Shown here piece after piece: positions 35,039 through 43,379 of a stretch of DNA of 64,000 bases. The position numbers and the translations under genes are program-made. Each line of letters opens with the position of its first letter. The first letter of the stretch is position 1. This DNA is from Nocardioides deserti (lineage in GTDB: Bacteria; Actinomycetota; Actinomycetes; Propionibacteriales; Nocardioidaceae), in assembly GCF_014266025.1 (NCBI RefSeq), contig NZ_JACMYC010000001.1, positions 620,001 through 684,000 of the forward strand, read 5' to 3'. A model generated the notes under the pieces. That model saw only the letters and a program-made list of their open reading frames with translations, ran no database searches and was not told the DNA's origin.

Positions 35039-36079
35039 ATGAGCGGCATGCGCGCGACGACGATCCACGGCCCCGGTGACATCCGCCTCTCGGAGGTGCC
35101 CGACCCGACCCTCCTCGAGCCGACCGACGCCATCGTGCGGGTGACCTCGTCGTGCATCTGCGGGTCCGACCTGTGGCCCTACCGCGGGGAGAACCCGATC
35201 ACCGAGGGCGCGACGATCGGCCACGAGTGCATCGGCGTCGTCGAGGAGGTCGGCAGCGAGGTCCGCGACCTCCGCGTCGGAGACTTCGTCGTCGTGCCGT
35301 TCGACCACTGCGACGGCACGTGCGCCCACTGCCTGGCCGGCGTGCACTCGGCGTGCGTCAACCTCGGGATGACCACCAGCGGTCAGGGGGAGTACGCCCG
35401 GGTGGTCCACGCCGACGGCAGCCTCGTGCGCGTCAACGGGGTGGGGGACGGCGGCGTGCCGGACCCGGCCCTCGTGCCGTCGCTCATGGCTCTCTCCGAC
35501 GTGATGCCGACCGGCTGGCACGCCGCGGTGGCGGCCGGGGTGAAGGCCGGCGACACCGTCGTCGTGGTCGGCGACGGCGCCGTCGGGCTCTGCGGCGTGC
35601 TGGCCGCGTCGACCATGGGCGCCGAGAAGGTCGTCGTCATGTCCCGCCACGAGCCACGCCAGCGCATCGCCCGCGACTTCGGCGCCACGCACGTCGTCGC
35701 CGAGCGCGGCAAGGAGGGCGCGGCCGCGATCAAGGAGATCACCGGCGGCATCGGCGCCGACGCGGTGCTCGAGTGCGTCGGCACCGGCCAGGCGGTGGGC
35801 ACGGCCTTCGCGGTCGCGCGGCCCGGCTCCACCGTCGGCTTCGTCGGCGTCCCGCACGGCGTCGAGCTGCCGGTGGGACGGATGTTCTCCAAGAACGTCG
35901 GCCTCGCCGGCGGCATGGCGCCCGTCCGCCGCTACCTGCCCGACCTCCTCGACCTCGTGCTCGCCGGCACGATCGACCCGGGGCGCGTCTTCGACCTCAC
36001 GCTGCCGCTCGACGAGGTCGCCGAGGGCTACCGGGCGATGGACGAGCGCCGCGCGATCAAGGTGCTGCTGCAACCGTGA
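35039..36079 (+). CDS. Zinc-dependent alcohol dehydrogenase (MDR family)
   Basis: A 346-residue medium-chain dehydrogenase. Catalytic zinc ligands are in SSCICGSDLWPYRG and IGHECIGVVEE. The structural zinc cysteines are in DGTCAHCLAGVHSAC. The Rossmann motif is VVVVGDGAVGLCGV. The start is the ATG at 35039 behind GGGGGAGG, not the GTG at 35000. The substrate is unknown. It overlaps the PhoD-like gene by four bases. Confidence 0.9.
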   Translation: MSGMRATTIHGPGDIRLSEVPDPTLLEPTDAIVRVTSSCICGSDLWPYRGENPITEGATIGHECIGVVEEVGSEVRDLRVGDFVVVPFDHCDGTCAHCLAGVHSACVNLGMTTSGQGEYARVVHADGSLVRVNGVGDGGVPDPALVPSLMALSDVMPTGWHAAVAAGVKAGDTVVVVGDGAVGLCGVLAASTMGAEKVVVMSRHEPRQRIARDFGATHVVAERGKEGAAAIKEITGGIGADAVLECVGTGQAVGTAFAVARPGSTVGFVGVPHGVELPVGRMFSKNVGLAGGMAPVRRYLPDLLDLVLAGTIDPGRVFDLTLPLDEVAEGYRAMDERRAIKVLLQP

Positions 36080-37755
36080 GCGACCTCCGGCTCGGACCGC
36101 TGCTGCGGTTCGTCGACGAGACCAGCGCGACCGTCTGGGTCGAGACCGAGCGCGCCGCGCGGGTGACGGTCCGGGCCGGCGACGCGACGGGCGAGGCGCG
36201 GACGTTCGCCGTCCACGGCCACCACTACGCGCTCGTCGAGGTCAGCGGCCTCGCGCCCGGCACCCGCACGGCGTACGTCGTGGAGCTGGACGGCGGCCAG
36301 GTCTGGCCGCCGGCGGACAGCCCCTACCCGGCGCCGGTGATCGGCACCCTCGAGGCGGGCCGACCGCTGCGGATGCTCTTCGGCTCGTGCCGGGTCAGCG
36401 TCTCCCACGACCGGGCGGGCAACGAGCAGCACGGCGTCGACGCGCTGCGCGCCTACGCGCTGCACCTGGCCGGCGACACGGGCGACGGCGTGGCCGACGA
36501 CGAGTGGCCCGACCTGGTGCTGTTCCTGGGCGACCAGGTCTACGCGGACGACACCAGTGACGAGATGAAGGCGTTCATCGAGCAGCGGCGCGACCCGCAG
36601 CAGGCACCCTGGTACGAGCTGCAGGACTACGAGGAGTACGCCCACCTCTACCGGCTCGCGTGGAGCGAGCCCGCCAACCGCTGGCTGCTCTCGACGCTGC
36701 CCAGCGCGATGATCTTCGACGACCACGACATCCGCGACGACTGGAACACCAGCGCCGACTGGCGGGCGCAGATGGAGGCCACCGACTGGTGGCACGACCG
36801 CGTCGTCGGTGGCCTGTCGTCGTACTGGGTCCACCAGCACCTGGGCAACCTCAGCCCCGCCGAGCGGGCGGAGGACGCGCTGTGGCAGCGGATCCGGTCC
36901 TACGACGGTGCGGAGGAGCTCGACGTCACCGCCGAGGTCGACGCCCTGGCCGACCGGGCCGACCAGCAGCCCGACAGCTACCGCTGGAGCTTCTGCCGCG
37001 ACTTCGACACCCAGGCGCGGCTCGTGGTCGTGGACTCCCGCGCCGCGCGGGTGCTGACCCCCGACCGGCGCAGCATGCTCGACGACGCCGAGATGGCCTG
37101 GCTCGACGAGCGGATGCGCGGCGACGTCGACCACCTGCTGGTCGGCACGTCGCTGCCGTTCCTGCTCGCGCCGGCGCTGCACCACGCCGAGGCGTTCGGC
37201 GAGGCCCTGACCCAGGGCCGGCTCGGTCGGGTCTTCAAGCCGTTCGGCGAGTGGGCGCGCCAGGCCGCGGACCTCGAGCACTGGGCGGCCTTCCAGGACG
37301 GCTTCCAGAAGGTCGGGCGGATGGTCGTCGAGGTGGCCGCGGGGGAGCGGGGGAGACCGCCCGGCACGGTCACGTTCCTCTCCGGCGACGTGCACCACAG
37401 CTACGTCGCGCTGGCCGAGCCGGACCCCGCGAGCGGTCGCACCGCGCACAGCGCGATCGTGCAGGCCGTGTGCTCGCCGATCCGCAACCCGCTGCCGCGG
37501 GCCATGCAGCTGGCGACCGCGCTGGCGGCGTACGGCACGGCGCGGCCGACCGGGCGTCTGCTCGGCGGACGCGTGCCCCGCAGCCCGCTGCGGTGGCGGT
37601 TGCCGCGTGGGCCCTGGTACGACAACAACCTGGCCGTCCTCGAGCTGCGCGACCAGGGGCTGCACCTGGCGTGGTCGCGCGGGGCCGACCGCGGCGAGGC
37701 CGATCGGCCGGTCCTCGAGCAGGTCGCCGCGGTGGACGTGCCGGCCCGCGGCTGA
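36076..37755 (+). CDS. PhoD-like alkaline phosphatase family protein
   Basis: A 559-residue metallophosphoesterase of the PhoD superfamily. An N-terminal fibronectin-like beta domain (about 1-90) precedes the metal-binding blocks MLFGSCR, LVLFLGDQVYAD, AMIFDDHDIRDDWN and TFLSGDVHHSYVA. No Tat or Sec signal peptide is visible, so unlike classical PhoD it appears cytoplasmic. Substrates of such members are not established. It is translationally coupled to the alcohol dehydrogenase (GTGA overlap). Confidence 0.85.
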   Translation: MSDLRLGPLLRFVDETSATVWVETERAARVTVRAGDATGEARTFAVHGHHYALVEVSGLAPGTRTAYVVELDGGQVWPPADSPYPAPVIGTLEAGRPLRMLFGSCRVSVSHDRAGNEQHGVDALRAYALHLAGDTGDGVADDEWPDLVLFLGDQVYADDTSDEMKAFIEQRRDPQQAPWYELQDYEEYAHLYRLAWSEPANRWLLSTLPSAMIFDDHDIRDDWNTSADWRAQMEATDWWHDRVVGGLSSYWVHQHLGNLSPAERAEDALWQRIRSYDGAEELDVTAEVDALADRADQQPDSYRWSFCRDFDTQARLVVVDSRAARVLTPDRRSMLDDAEMAWLDERMRGDVDHLLVGTSLPFLLAPALHHAEAFGEALTQGRLGRVFKPFGEWARQAADLEHWAAFQDGFQKVGRMVVEVAAGERGRPPGTVTFLSGDVHHSYVALAEPDPASGRTAHSAIVQAVCSPIRNPLPRAMQLATALAAYGTARPTGRLLGGRVPRSPLRWRLPRGPWYDNNLAVLELRDQGLHLAWSRGADRGEADRPVLEQVAAVDVPARG

Positions 37756-37785
37756 GCCGGGCTCGGACGAGGCGGGTCGGGCCGG

Positions 37786-37926
37786 TCAGCTGCGGACGAG
37801 GTCCCGGGTCGGCCGGCAGTCGCAGGTGTCGGAGCAGGCGAGGTAGGTGTGCGCGGCGTGCCCGCAGTGCCCGCACGGCAGGTCGTGCGAGATCGGTCGG
37901 GCGTTGGTCTGGACGGTGTCCCACAT
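37786..37926 (-). CDS. 46-residue cysteine-rich small protein
   Basis: A short frame from the ATG at 37926 encodes Cys and His clustered as CGHCGHAAHTYLACSDTCDC, followed by RPTRDL. Five cysteines and three histidines in 20 residues suggest zinc or another metal site. The upstream GGGGGT is only a weak ribosome site. I recognise no family. Confidence 0.5.
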   Translation of the reverse strand: MWDTVQTNARPISHDLPCGHCGHAAHTYLACSDTCDCRPTRDLVRS

Positions 37927-38056
37927 GGCGGTGACCCCCAAAAAGTCGTCGGTGCGACGGTAGGCCGCGGGGGACCGGTGTGGAGTGCAACACACCGGAG
38001 ATGACCCAGATGGGTCACGCCGGTCGACCGGTCGGGCTCGGCCGCTGCCGGCCACC

Positions 38057-38062
38057 TAGGCT
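38057..38062 (+). promoter_or_regulatory. -10 box of the alpha/beta hydrolase gene
   Basis: TAGGCT, six bases before the GTG at 38069, with no ribosome site, predicts a leaderless mRNA. Confidence 0.55.
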
Positions 38063-38068
38063 GCGGAC

Positions 38069-38875
38069 GTGACCACGGAGCCGGACCGAGCGATCCACGA
38101 CACCGAGGTCGGCGGGCCCGACGGCGAGCGGACGGTCTTCCTGCACGGGCTCTTCGGACAGGGCAAGAACTTCACGCAGGCCGCCAAGGCGCTCACGCCC
38201 GAACTGCACTCGCTGCTCGTCGACCTGCCCAACCACGGCCGATCCGGGTGGACCGACTCGGTGGACTACGTCGACGTGGCGGACGCGGTGGCCGAGCACC
38301 TGCGCGGCGGGTTCGCCGCCGACGGGCCGGTGAACGTCGTCGGCCACTCGATGGGCGGCAAGATCGCCATGGTGCTGGCGCTGCGGCACCCCGACCTGGT
38401 CGACCGGCTGGTCGTCGTCGACATCTCGCCGGTCGACACCGCGTCGGGCGGCGGCTCGGGGGAGTTCGAGCACCTGCTGGACAGCCTCGCGCGGCTCGAC
38501 CTGGACGCCGTCGTGCGCCGTGCGGACGCCGACCGCCTCCTCGCCGAGGACATCCCCGACGAGCGGGTCCGCGGGTTCCTGCTGCAGAACCTCCGCTCGC
38601 ACGGCCCGGACTTCCGCTGGCAGACGAACCTCTCGCTGCTGCGCGCCGAGCTGGCGACCATCGGTGGGTTCCCGGAGCTGGACGCGACCTTCGACCGCCC
38701 GGTGCTGTGGCTCGCGGGCGAGCGCTCGCCGTACGTCCGTCCCGAGCACGACGACACGATGCGCCGGCTCTTCCCGCGCACCCGGCTCGTCACGATCAAG
38801 GGCGCCGGCCACTGGGTGCACTCCGAGCAGCCGGAGGCGTTCGTCTCGGCGCTGCGGGTGTTCCTGACCGCCTGA
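38069..38875 (+). CDS. Alpha/beta hydrolase
   Basis: A 268-residue esterase-fold protein with the oxyanion HGLFGQGKNF, the nucleophile elbow VGHSMGGKIA (Ser about 97), an acid in the region after LWLAGERSPYV, and the catalytic His in IKGAGHWVHSEQPEAF. The layout resembles YbfF/ABHD11-type acyl-thioesterases. The natural substrate is unknown. Confidence 0.9.
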   Translation: MTTEPDRAIHDTEVGGPDGERTVFLHGLFGQGKNFTQAAKALTPELHSLLVDLPNHGRSGWTDSVDYVDVADAVAEHLRGGFAADGPVNVVGHSMGGKIAMVLALRHPDLVDRLVVVDISPVDTASGGGSGEFEHLLDSLARLDLDAVVRRADADRLLAEDIPDERVRGFLLQNLRSHGPDFRWQTNLSLLRAELATIGGFPELDATFDRPVLWLAGERSPYVRPEHDDTMRRLFPRTRLVTIKGAGHWVHSEQPEAFVSALRVFLTA

Positions 38876-38881
38876 GCGGCG

Positions 38882-38908
38882 GGCAAACCTGCTACTGGCG
38901 GGTTTCCC
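38882..38908 (+). terminator. Hairpin after the alpha/beta hydrolase
   Basis: AAACCTGC (38885-38892) pairs with GCGGGTTT (38898-38905) around a five-base loop, with flanking GG and CC adding pairs. It starts seven bases after the hydrolase stop and is the likely terminator. Confidence 0.55.
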
Positions 38909-38955
38909 CAGCATTGGTGATGTGGAGCACACGCCTCAGCGAGGACCCTTGCCCA

Positions 38956-39135
38956 GTGACCTCGTGGACCGTCATCCTCACCCGCCGCGCCCGGACCCTG
39001 CCGATGTCGCAGGCCCGCGCCCGACAGAACGCTCGCCGATCCGCTCTCGAGTGCGCCATGCGGCGTCGCGAGCGCGAGGAGGCGGAGCTCGCCATGCAGC
39101 AGGCCGCGCAGGAGCCCGCGGCGGCCTCCGCCTGA
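38956..39135 (+). CDS. Hypothetical 59-residue basic protein
   Basis: A GTG at 38956 with GAGGA about ten bases upstream opens 59 codons. The product has a short hydrophobic start (VTSWTVILT), then an Arg-rich, Ala/Glu-rich helix (RARQNARRSALECAMRRRE). An ATG at 38920 and one at 39004 are alternatives. No family is recognised. The coding signal is modest. Confidence 0.35.
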   Translation: MTSWTVILTRRARTLPMSQARARQNARRSALECAMRRREREEAELAMQQAAQEPAAASA

Positions 39136-39210
39136 GCCTGGTCCGGGCGCGCCCGGGGAGGCGCACCCGGACCGCCCGGGCTCCGGCCCCGGCCCGGGCT
39201 CCGGCTCAGG
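39131..39210. terminator. GC-rich multi-arm inverted repeat between convergent genes
   Basis: Outer arms CCTGAGCC (39131-39138) and GGCTCAGG (39203-39210) enclose a second pair, GGTCCGGG (39140-39147) with CCCGGACC (39166-39173), and a 14-base palindrome CCGGGCGCGCCCGG (39143-39156). It separates the small ORF from the convergent dehydrogenase and probably terminates both. Confidence 0.55.
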
Positions 39211-39211
39211 C

Positions 39212-40399
39212 TCAGGGCTGGAAGACCACCTTGACCATGCCCTCCTCCTTCTTCTGGAAGTGCTCGTAGGCCCGGGGAGCCTCGGCGAGGGGGAGGTGGT
39301 GCGTGGCGAAGGCGTCGACGCCGAACGGGTCGTCCTCGACCAGCATCGCGAGCAGCTCGTCGGTGTGGGCGCGCACGTTGGCCTGGCCCATCCGCAGCTG
39401 GACCTGCTTGTCGAAGAGCTGGAACATCGGCATCGGGTCGACCGCGCCGCCGTAGACGCCGGAGATCGAGACCGTGCCGCCGCGGCGGACGGACTCGATG
39501 GCGGTGTGCAGCGCGGCCAGCCGGTCCAGGCCGGCGTTCTTCAGCATCGGCTCGGCGATCGCGTCGGGCATCAGCCCGACGAGCTTCTGGACGCCCTGGG
39601 CGCTCGGCGACCCGTGGGCCTCCATGCCGACCGCGTCGATGACCGAGTCGGCGCCGCGGCCGCCGGTCAGCTCGCGGACGATCGACGCGACGCCGCCGGC
39701 CTCGGCCGCCTCGTCGAAGTTCAGCGGCTCGGCGCCGAACGCCTCGACGCGGGCGAGCCGCTCGGGGACCCGGTCGACGCTGATGACGCGGTGACCGGCG
39801 CGCACACCCATCCGGGCGGCCATGTCGCCGATCGGGCCGGCGCCCATGACCAGCAGCGTGCCGCCGTCGGGGACGTCGGCGTACTTCAGGCCCTGCCAGG
39901 CGGTCGGCAGCACGTCGGAGAGGAACAGGAACCGGTCGTCGTCGTGCTCGTGCGGCACCTTGACCGGCAGGAAGTTGCCGAACGGCACCCGCATGTACTC
40001 CGCCTGGCCGCCCGGCACCTGGCCGTAGAGCTTGGAGTAGCCGAAGAAGCTCGCGCCGGTGCCGTGCTCGGGGTTCTGCGTGGTCTCGCACTGGCTGTAG
40101 AGGTGCCGGTCGCACATCCAGCACGAGCCGCACGAGACGTTGAACGGCACGACCACGCGGTCGCCGACGGCCAGCTCCGTGACGGCCGACCCGACCTCCT
40201 CGACGATGCCCATCGGCTCGTGACCCACGATGTCGCCCGGCTCCATGAACGCCGCGAGCGTCTCGTAGAGGTGCAGGTCCGAGCCGCACAGGCCGGTCGA
40301 GGTGACCTTGATGATCACGTCGGTGGGCTCCTCGATGCGCGGGTCGGGAACCTCGGTGACCTGCATGTCGTGCTTGCCCTGCCACGTGACTGCCTTCAT
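39212..40399 (-). CDS. Zinc-dependent dehydrogenase (formaldehyde-dehydrogenase-like)
   Basis: A 395-residue medium-chain dehydrogenase with catalytic zinc ligands in TGLCGSDLHLYE and IVGHEPMGIVEE, structural zinc cysteines in VSCGSCWMCDRHLYSQC, and Rossmann motif VMGAGPIGDMAA. The long form and the insert near 290-320 resemble glutathione-independent formaldehyde dehydrogenases. The start is the ATG at 40399 with GAAGGATGG upstream. Two dyads lie in its promoter region. Confidence 0.9.
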   Translation of the reverse strand: MKAVTWQGKHDMQVTEVPDPRIEEPTDVIIKVTSTGLCGSDLHLYETLAAFMEPGDIVGHEPMGIVEEVGSAVTELAVGDRVVVPFNVSCGSCWMCDRHLYSQCETTQNPEHGTGASFFGYSKLYGQVPGGQAEYMRVPFGNFLPVKVPHEHDDDRFLFLSDVLPTAWQGLKYADVPDGGTLLVMGAGPIGDMAARMGVRAGHRVISVDRVPERLARVEAFGAEPLNFDEAAEAGGVASIVRELTGGRGADSVIDAVGMEAHGSPSAQGVQKLVGLMPDAIAEPMLKNAGLDRLAALHTAIESVRRGGTVSISGVYGGAVDPMPMFQLFDKQVQLRMGQANVRAHTDELLAMLVEDDPFGVDAFATHHLPLAEAPRAYEHFQKKEEGMVKVVFQP

Positions 40400-40508
40400 G
40401 GACGACCATCCTTCGGTGCTCGGGAGTGCTGGGAGCGGTTGCCCCGGCCACCCGGTGCCCAGCAGCACTTCCCGGACACTGGTCGCACCTCCCCGGTAAC
40501 GCCGATAA

Positions 40509-40523
40509 CTGACATTATGTCAG
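40509..40523 (-). promoter_or_regulatory. Dyad over the -10 of the dehydrogenase
   Basis: CTGACATTATGTCAG is a 6+3+6 palindrome. On the minus strand it contains TAATGT, a good -10 for the dehydrogenase at 40399. A bound repressor would cover the promoter. Confidence 0.55.
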
Positions 40524-40532
40524 GTCTCGCTT

Positions 40533-40543
40533 GACAGGCTGTC
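40533..40543 (-). promoter_or_regulatory. Second small dyad upstream of the dehydrogenase
   Basis: GACAGGCTGTC (5+1+5) is centred 22 bases upstream of the centre of the CTGACATTATGTCAG dyad, about two helical turns, and shares the GACA/TGTC half-site with it. This suggests cooperative binding of one regulator. Confidence 0.45.
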
Positions 40544-40598
40544 CCTTACCGCCGACCGGAAGGCCCGGCGCTGCCGCGTCCCTCGCAGGAGAGCCAGG

Positions 40599-41759
40599 TC
40601 ACGCCGCGGCCGGCGTCACCCAGGTGCCGCCGGCCATGACCCGGCGCATCCGCCAGTCGTCGTCGAGCACAACGAGGTCGGCCCGAGCGCCCGCGACGAT
40701 GCGACCGCGGTCCGCGAGCCCCAGGAGCTTCGCCGGTGTCGCGCTGGCGGCGCGCACCGCCTGGTGCGGCGGGATGCCAGCTTCGGTGACTGCCCGGGCC
40801 ACGGCATCGGCGAGGTGAAGCGTGCTGCCGGCGAGTGCCGGCTGCTCGGCCGTCGTCCACGCCGTGCCTCCGCGGACCTCGACCTCGAGCGGCCCGAGGC
40901 GGTAGGAACCTTCGGGCATCCCCGCCGCGGTCATCGCGTCGCTCACCAGGACGACCCGCTCGGGCGCGACGGCGAACACGAGGCGGACCGTCTCGTCCGC
41001 GAGGTGGACGCCGTCACAGATCAGCTCCGCGTGCACCTGTCCGCGTGCCAGCGCTGCCAGCGCGGCGCCGGACGGTCCGGGTTCGCGGTGGTGGAAAGGT
41101 GCCATGCCGTTGAACAGGTGCGTCACGAGGCTGACCTCGGGCCAGGCGAGCGCTGCGGCGAAGCCGGCGGCGTCGGCGTCGGTGTGGCCGGCGGCAACCA
41201 GCACGCCGGCTCGGTCGAGCGCCCGAGCTGTCTCGCGGGCACCATCGAGCTCGGGCGCCAAAGTCACCATGCGCAGCGCTCCCCGGGCCGCGACGAGGAG
41301 CTCCGCCGCTGCCACCGGGTCCGGCAGCTCGAGCGCAGCCGGGTCGTGGGCCCCGCAGTGGCCGGGCGCGAGCCACGGGCCCTCGAGGTGGGCGCCCAGG
41401 AGCCCCGGCTGCGCCGCGGCCACCGTGGCGACCGCGGCCGACGCGCTCGCGAGGACGTCGTACGGCGCACTCACCATGCTGGCGACCAGCGAGGTGGTCC
41501 CCCGCTGCAGGTGGTGGGAGACGACGGCGGCGACGTCGTCGGGGCGACCCGTCGTGACCGACCGGCCGCCGCCCCCGTGGCAGTGCAGGTCGACGTAGCC
41601 CGGGGCCACCGTGCCGACTTCCTCCGGTGGTGGGCCCGACCAGGCCGACGCCGGTGCGACCTCGACGATGCGCTCCCCCACGACGACCACGACGGCGTCC
41701 TCGAGGACCCGGTCCGGTAGGACGACACGCCCCCGCAGCACCTGCTCCGCGGCGCTCAC
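40599..41759 (-). CDS. nagA: N-acetylglucosamine-6-phosphate deacetylase
   Basis: Removes the acetyl group from GlcNAc-6-P to give glucosamine-6-P. The 386 residues have the amidohydrolase metal motif VDLHCHGGGG, the metal-binding glutamate in LGAHLEGPWL, histidines in VAAGHTDAD and THLFNGMAPFHHREPG, and the catalytic Asp in VLVSDAMTAAGMPEGSY. The GTG start overlaps the nanE stop by four bases. It is the last gene of the importer-to-catabolism operon read from 50 kb. Confidence 0.93.
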   Translation of the reverse strand: MSAAEQVLRGRVVLPDRVLEDAVVVVVGERIVEVAPASAWSGPPPEEVGTVAPGYVDLHCHGGGGRSVTTGRPDDVAAVVSHHLQRGTTSLVASMVSAPYDVLASASAAVATVAAAQPGLLGAHLEGPWLAPGHCGAHDPAALELPDPVAAAELLVAARGALRMVTLAPELDGARETARALDRAGVLVAAGHTDADAAGFAAALAWPEVSLVTHLFNGMAPFHHREPGPSGAALAALARGQVHAELICDGVHLADETVRLVFAVAPERVVLVSDAMTAAGMPEGSYRLGPLEVEVRGGTAWTTAEQPALAGSTLHLADAVARAVTEAGIPPHQAVRAASATPAKLLGLADRGRIVAGARADLVVLDDDWRMRRVMAGGTWVTPAAA

Positions 41760-42448
41760 GTCGCTCGCCGATCGCCGGTCTCGAGCGCGGCGGCGAACCA
41801 CGAGGTGATCGTCGCCGGGTGGGTGATCGCCGTGCCGACGACGACGCAGTGGGCGCCACGCTCCAGGGCCTCGGCCGCCTGGTCGGGGGTGTGGTAACGG
41901 CCCTCTGCGACGATCGGGACGCTCAGTGCGCCCGCGAGGCGCTCGACGAGGTCGAGGTCGGGACCGGGCGTCTTGACGGTGTACGCCGTGTAGCCCGACA
42001 GCGTCGTGCCGACCAGGTCCGCACCGGCCTCGGCGGCGAGAACGCCCTCCTCGAAGGTCGACACGTCGGCCATCACGAGGACCGGATGACGCTCCCGCAG
42101 ACGGCGAATCGTCTCTGCGAGGTCCAACCCGTCCGGCCGGCACCGGTCCGTGCCGTCGAGGGCCACCACCTCCGCGCCGGCCTCGGCCACGGCGGCGGCG
42201 TGCTCGAGCGTCGGGGTGATGAACACGTCGTCGTGCCCGTCCTTCCACAGTCCGACGAGCGGCACGTCGAGCTCGGCGCGCATGCGCCGCAGGTGGCCGG
42301 GCCCCTGCGCACGCACGGCGACGGCACCTCCGGCCACCACAGCCTGCGCGACCCGGGTCATGGTCTCGGCGTCGTTCATCGGCTCGCCACCGTAGGCCTG
42401 GCACGACACGACCAGCCCGCCCCGCAGCCTCTCGATCACCTCGTCCAC
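41756..42448 (-). CDS. nanE: N-acylglucosamine-6-phosphate 2-epimerase (NanE)
   Basis: Converts ManNAc-6-P to GlcNAc-6-P, the link between sialic acid breakdown and NagA. The 230-residue TIM barrel shows LVVSCQAYGGEPMND at the N-terminus, GLWKDGHDDVFITPT, EVVALDGTDRCRP, VMADVSTFEEG and VPIVAEGRYHTPDQA, the NanE signature pattern. AGGAGG precedes the GTG, which lies 13 bases inside the end of the kinase gene. Confidence 0.9.
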   Translation of the reverse strand: MDEVIERLRGGLVVSCQAYGGEPMNDAETMTRVAQAVVAGGAVAVRAQGPGHLRRMRAELDVPLVGLWKDGHDDVFITPTLEHAAAVAEAGAEVVALDGTDRCRPDGLDLAETIRRLRERHPVLVMADVSTFEEGVLAAEAGADLVGTTLSGYTAYTVKTPGPDLDLVERLAGALSVPIVAEGRYHTPDQAAEALERGAHCVVVGTAITHPATITSWFAAALETGDRRAT

Positions 42449-43374
42449 GCTGCAACCTCCTTCGCGTTGGTCCGCACCAGCGCCGCGGCGCCGAGCAGGG
42501 CCGCGGTCGCACCGATCTCCGACCGCAGCACCGGCACGTCCCGCAGCAGCGGGAGGACGCCGGCCGCCGCGGCGCGCGTGAGCGCCGCCCACCACGTCCC
42601 TCCGATGCTCGCGACCCCGCCGCCGACCACCACGACGTCGGGGTCCAGGACGTTCACCAGTCCGGCAAGGGCCTCCCCCACCGCGTGTCCGCCGTCCGCG
42701 AGGAGGTCGCCGGCCGTGGTGTCCCCCGCCGCCGCGGCGGCCGCGACCGCCCGCAGGTCTCCGGCGGTGCCGCCGGTGCGCCGGGCGTGCTCGCGTGCCA
42801 GCGCGGGCCCGGAGGCGAACGCCTCCAGGTGCCCCGTGGCACCGCAACTGCAGGCGAGGGTCTCGGCCTGGGGGCACGGCAGGTGCCCCACGTGGCCGGC
42901 CGCACCGTGCCGGCCGCGGTCCAGGACGCCGTCGTCGACCACCGCTCCGCCGATGCCCGTGCCGACCGCCACGGTGAGCACCCTCCGGTGGCCGCGGCCG
43001 ACGCCGTACGTCGCCTCGCCCAGGCCGTGGGCGTGCACGTCGTTCACGACGGTCACCGGCACCTCCATCCGCGCCTGGAGTCCGGCGCGCACGTCGGTCC
43101 CGACCCATCCGTTGAGCGCGTCGGTCGCCCCCACGACGACGCCGTCCGCATCGACGACACCCGCAGTCCCGACGCCGACAGCTCCCACGGTGCCACCCTC
43201 GGCGGCGGCCAGGCGTCCCACCAGGCCGGCCACGGTGTCGAGGATGGCCGTGCTTCCGAGCGACGCCGGGGTCGCGGTCTCGAGCCGTGCGACCAGGGCG
43301 CCGTCCCGCCCGACGAGCGCGGCCGCGGTCTTGGTGCCTCCGACGTCGACCGCGGCGACCAGTTCCAGGCCCAT
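42436..43374 (-). CDS. ROK-family sugar kinase (ManNAc kinase NanK-like)
   Basis: A 312-residue ROK protein without an HTH domain, so a kinase rather than a repressor. It has the phosphate-1 motif AVDVGGTKTAAALV, VVNDVHAHGLGE with the catalytic Asp, AVGTGIGGAVV, and the zinc/ROK signature GHVGHLPC with CSCGATGHLEAFASG. Its place between a NanA-like lyase and NanE makes N-acetylmannosamine the likely substrate, but GlcNAc or glucose cannot be excluded from sequence. Confidence 0.85.
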   Translation of the reverse strand: MGLELVAAVDVGGTKTAAALVGRDGALVARLETATPASLGSTAILDTVAGLVGRLAAAEGGTVGAVGVGTAGVVDADGVVVGATDALNGWVGTDVRAGLQARMEVPVTVVNDVHAHGLGEATYGVGRGHRRVLTVAVGTGIGGAVVDDGVLDRGRHGAAGHVGHLPCPQAETLACSCGATGHLEAFASGPALAREHARRTGGTAGDLRAVAAAAAAGDTTAGDLLADGGHAVGEALAGLVNVLDPDVVVVGGGVASIGGTWWAALTRAAAAGVLPLLRDVPVLRSEIGATAALLGAAALVRTNAKEVAAWTR

Positions 43375-43379
43375 CGCGG

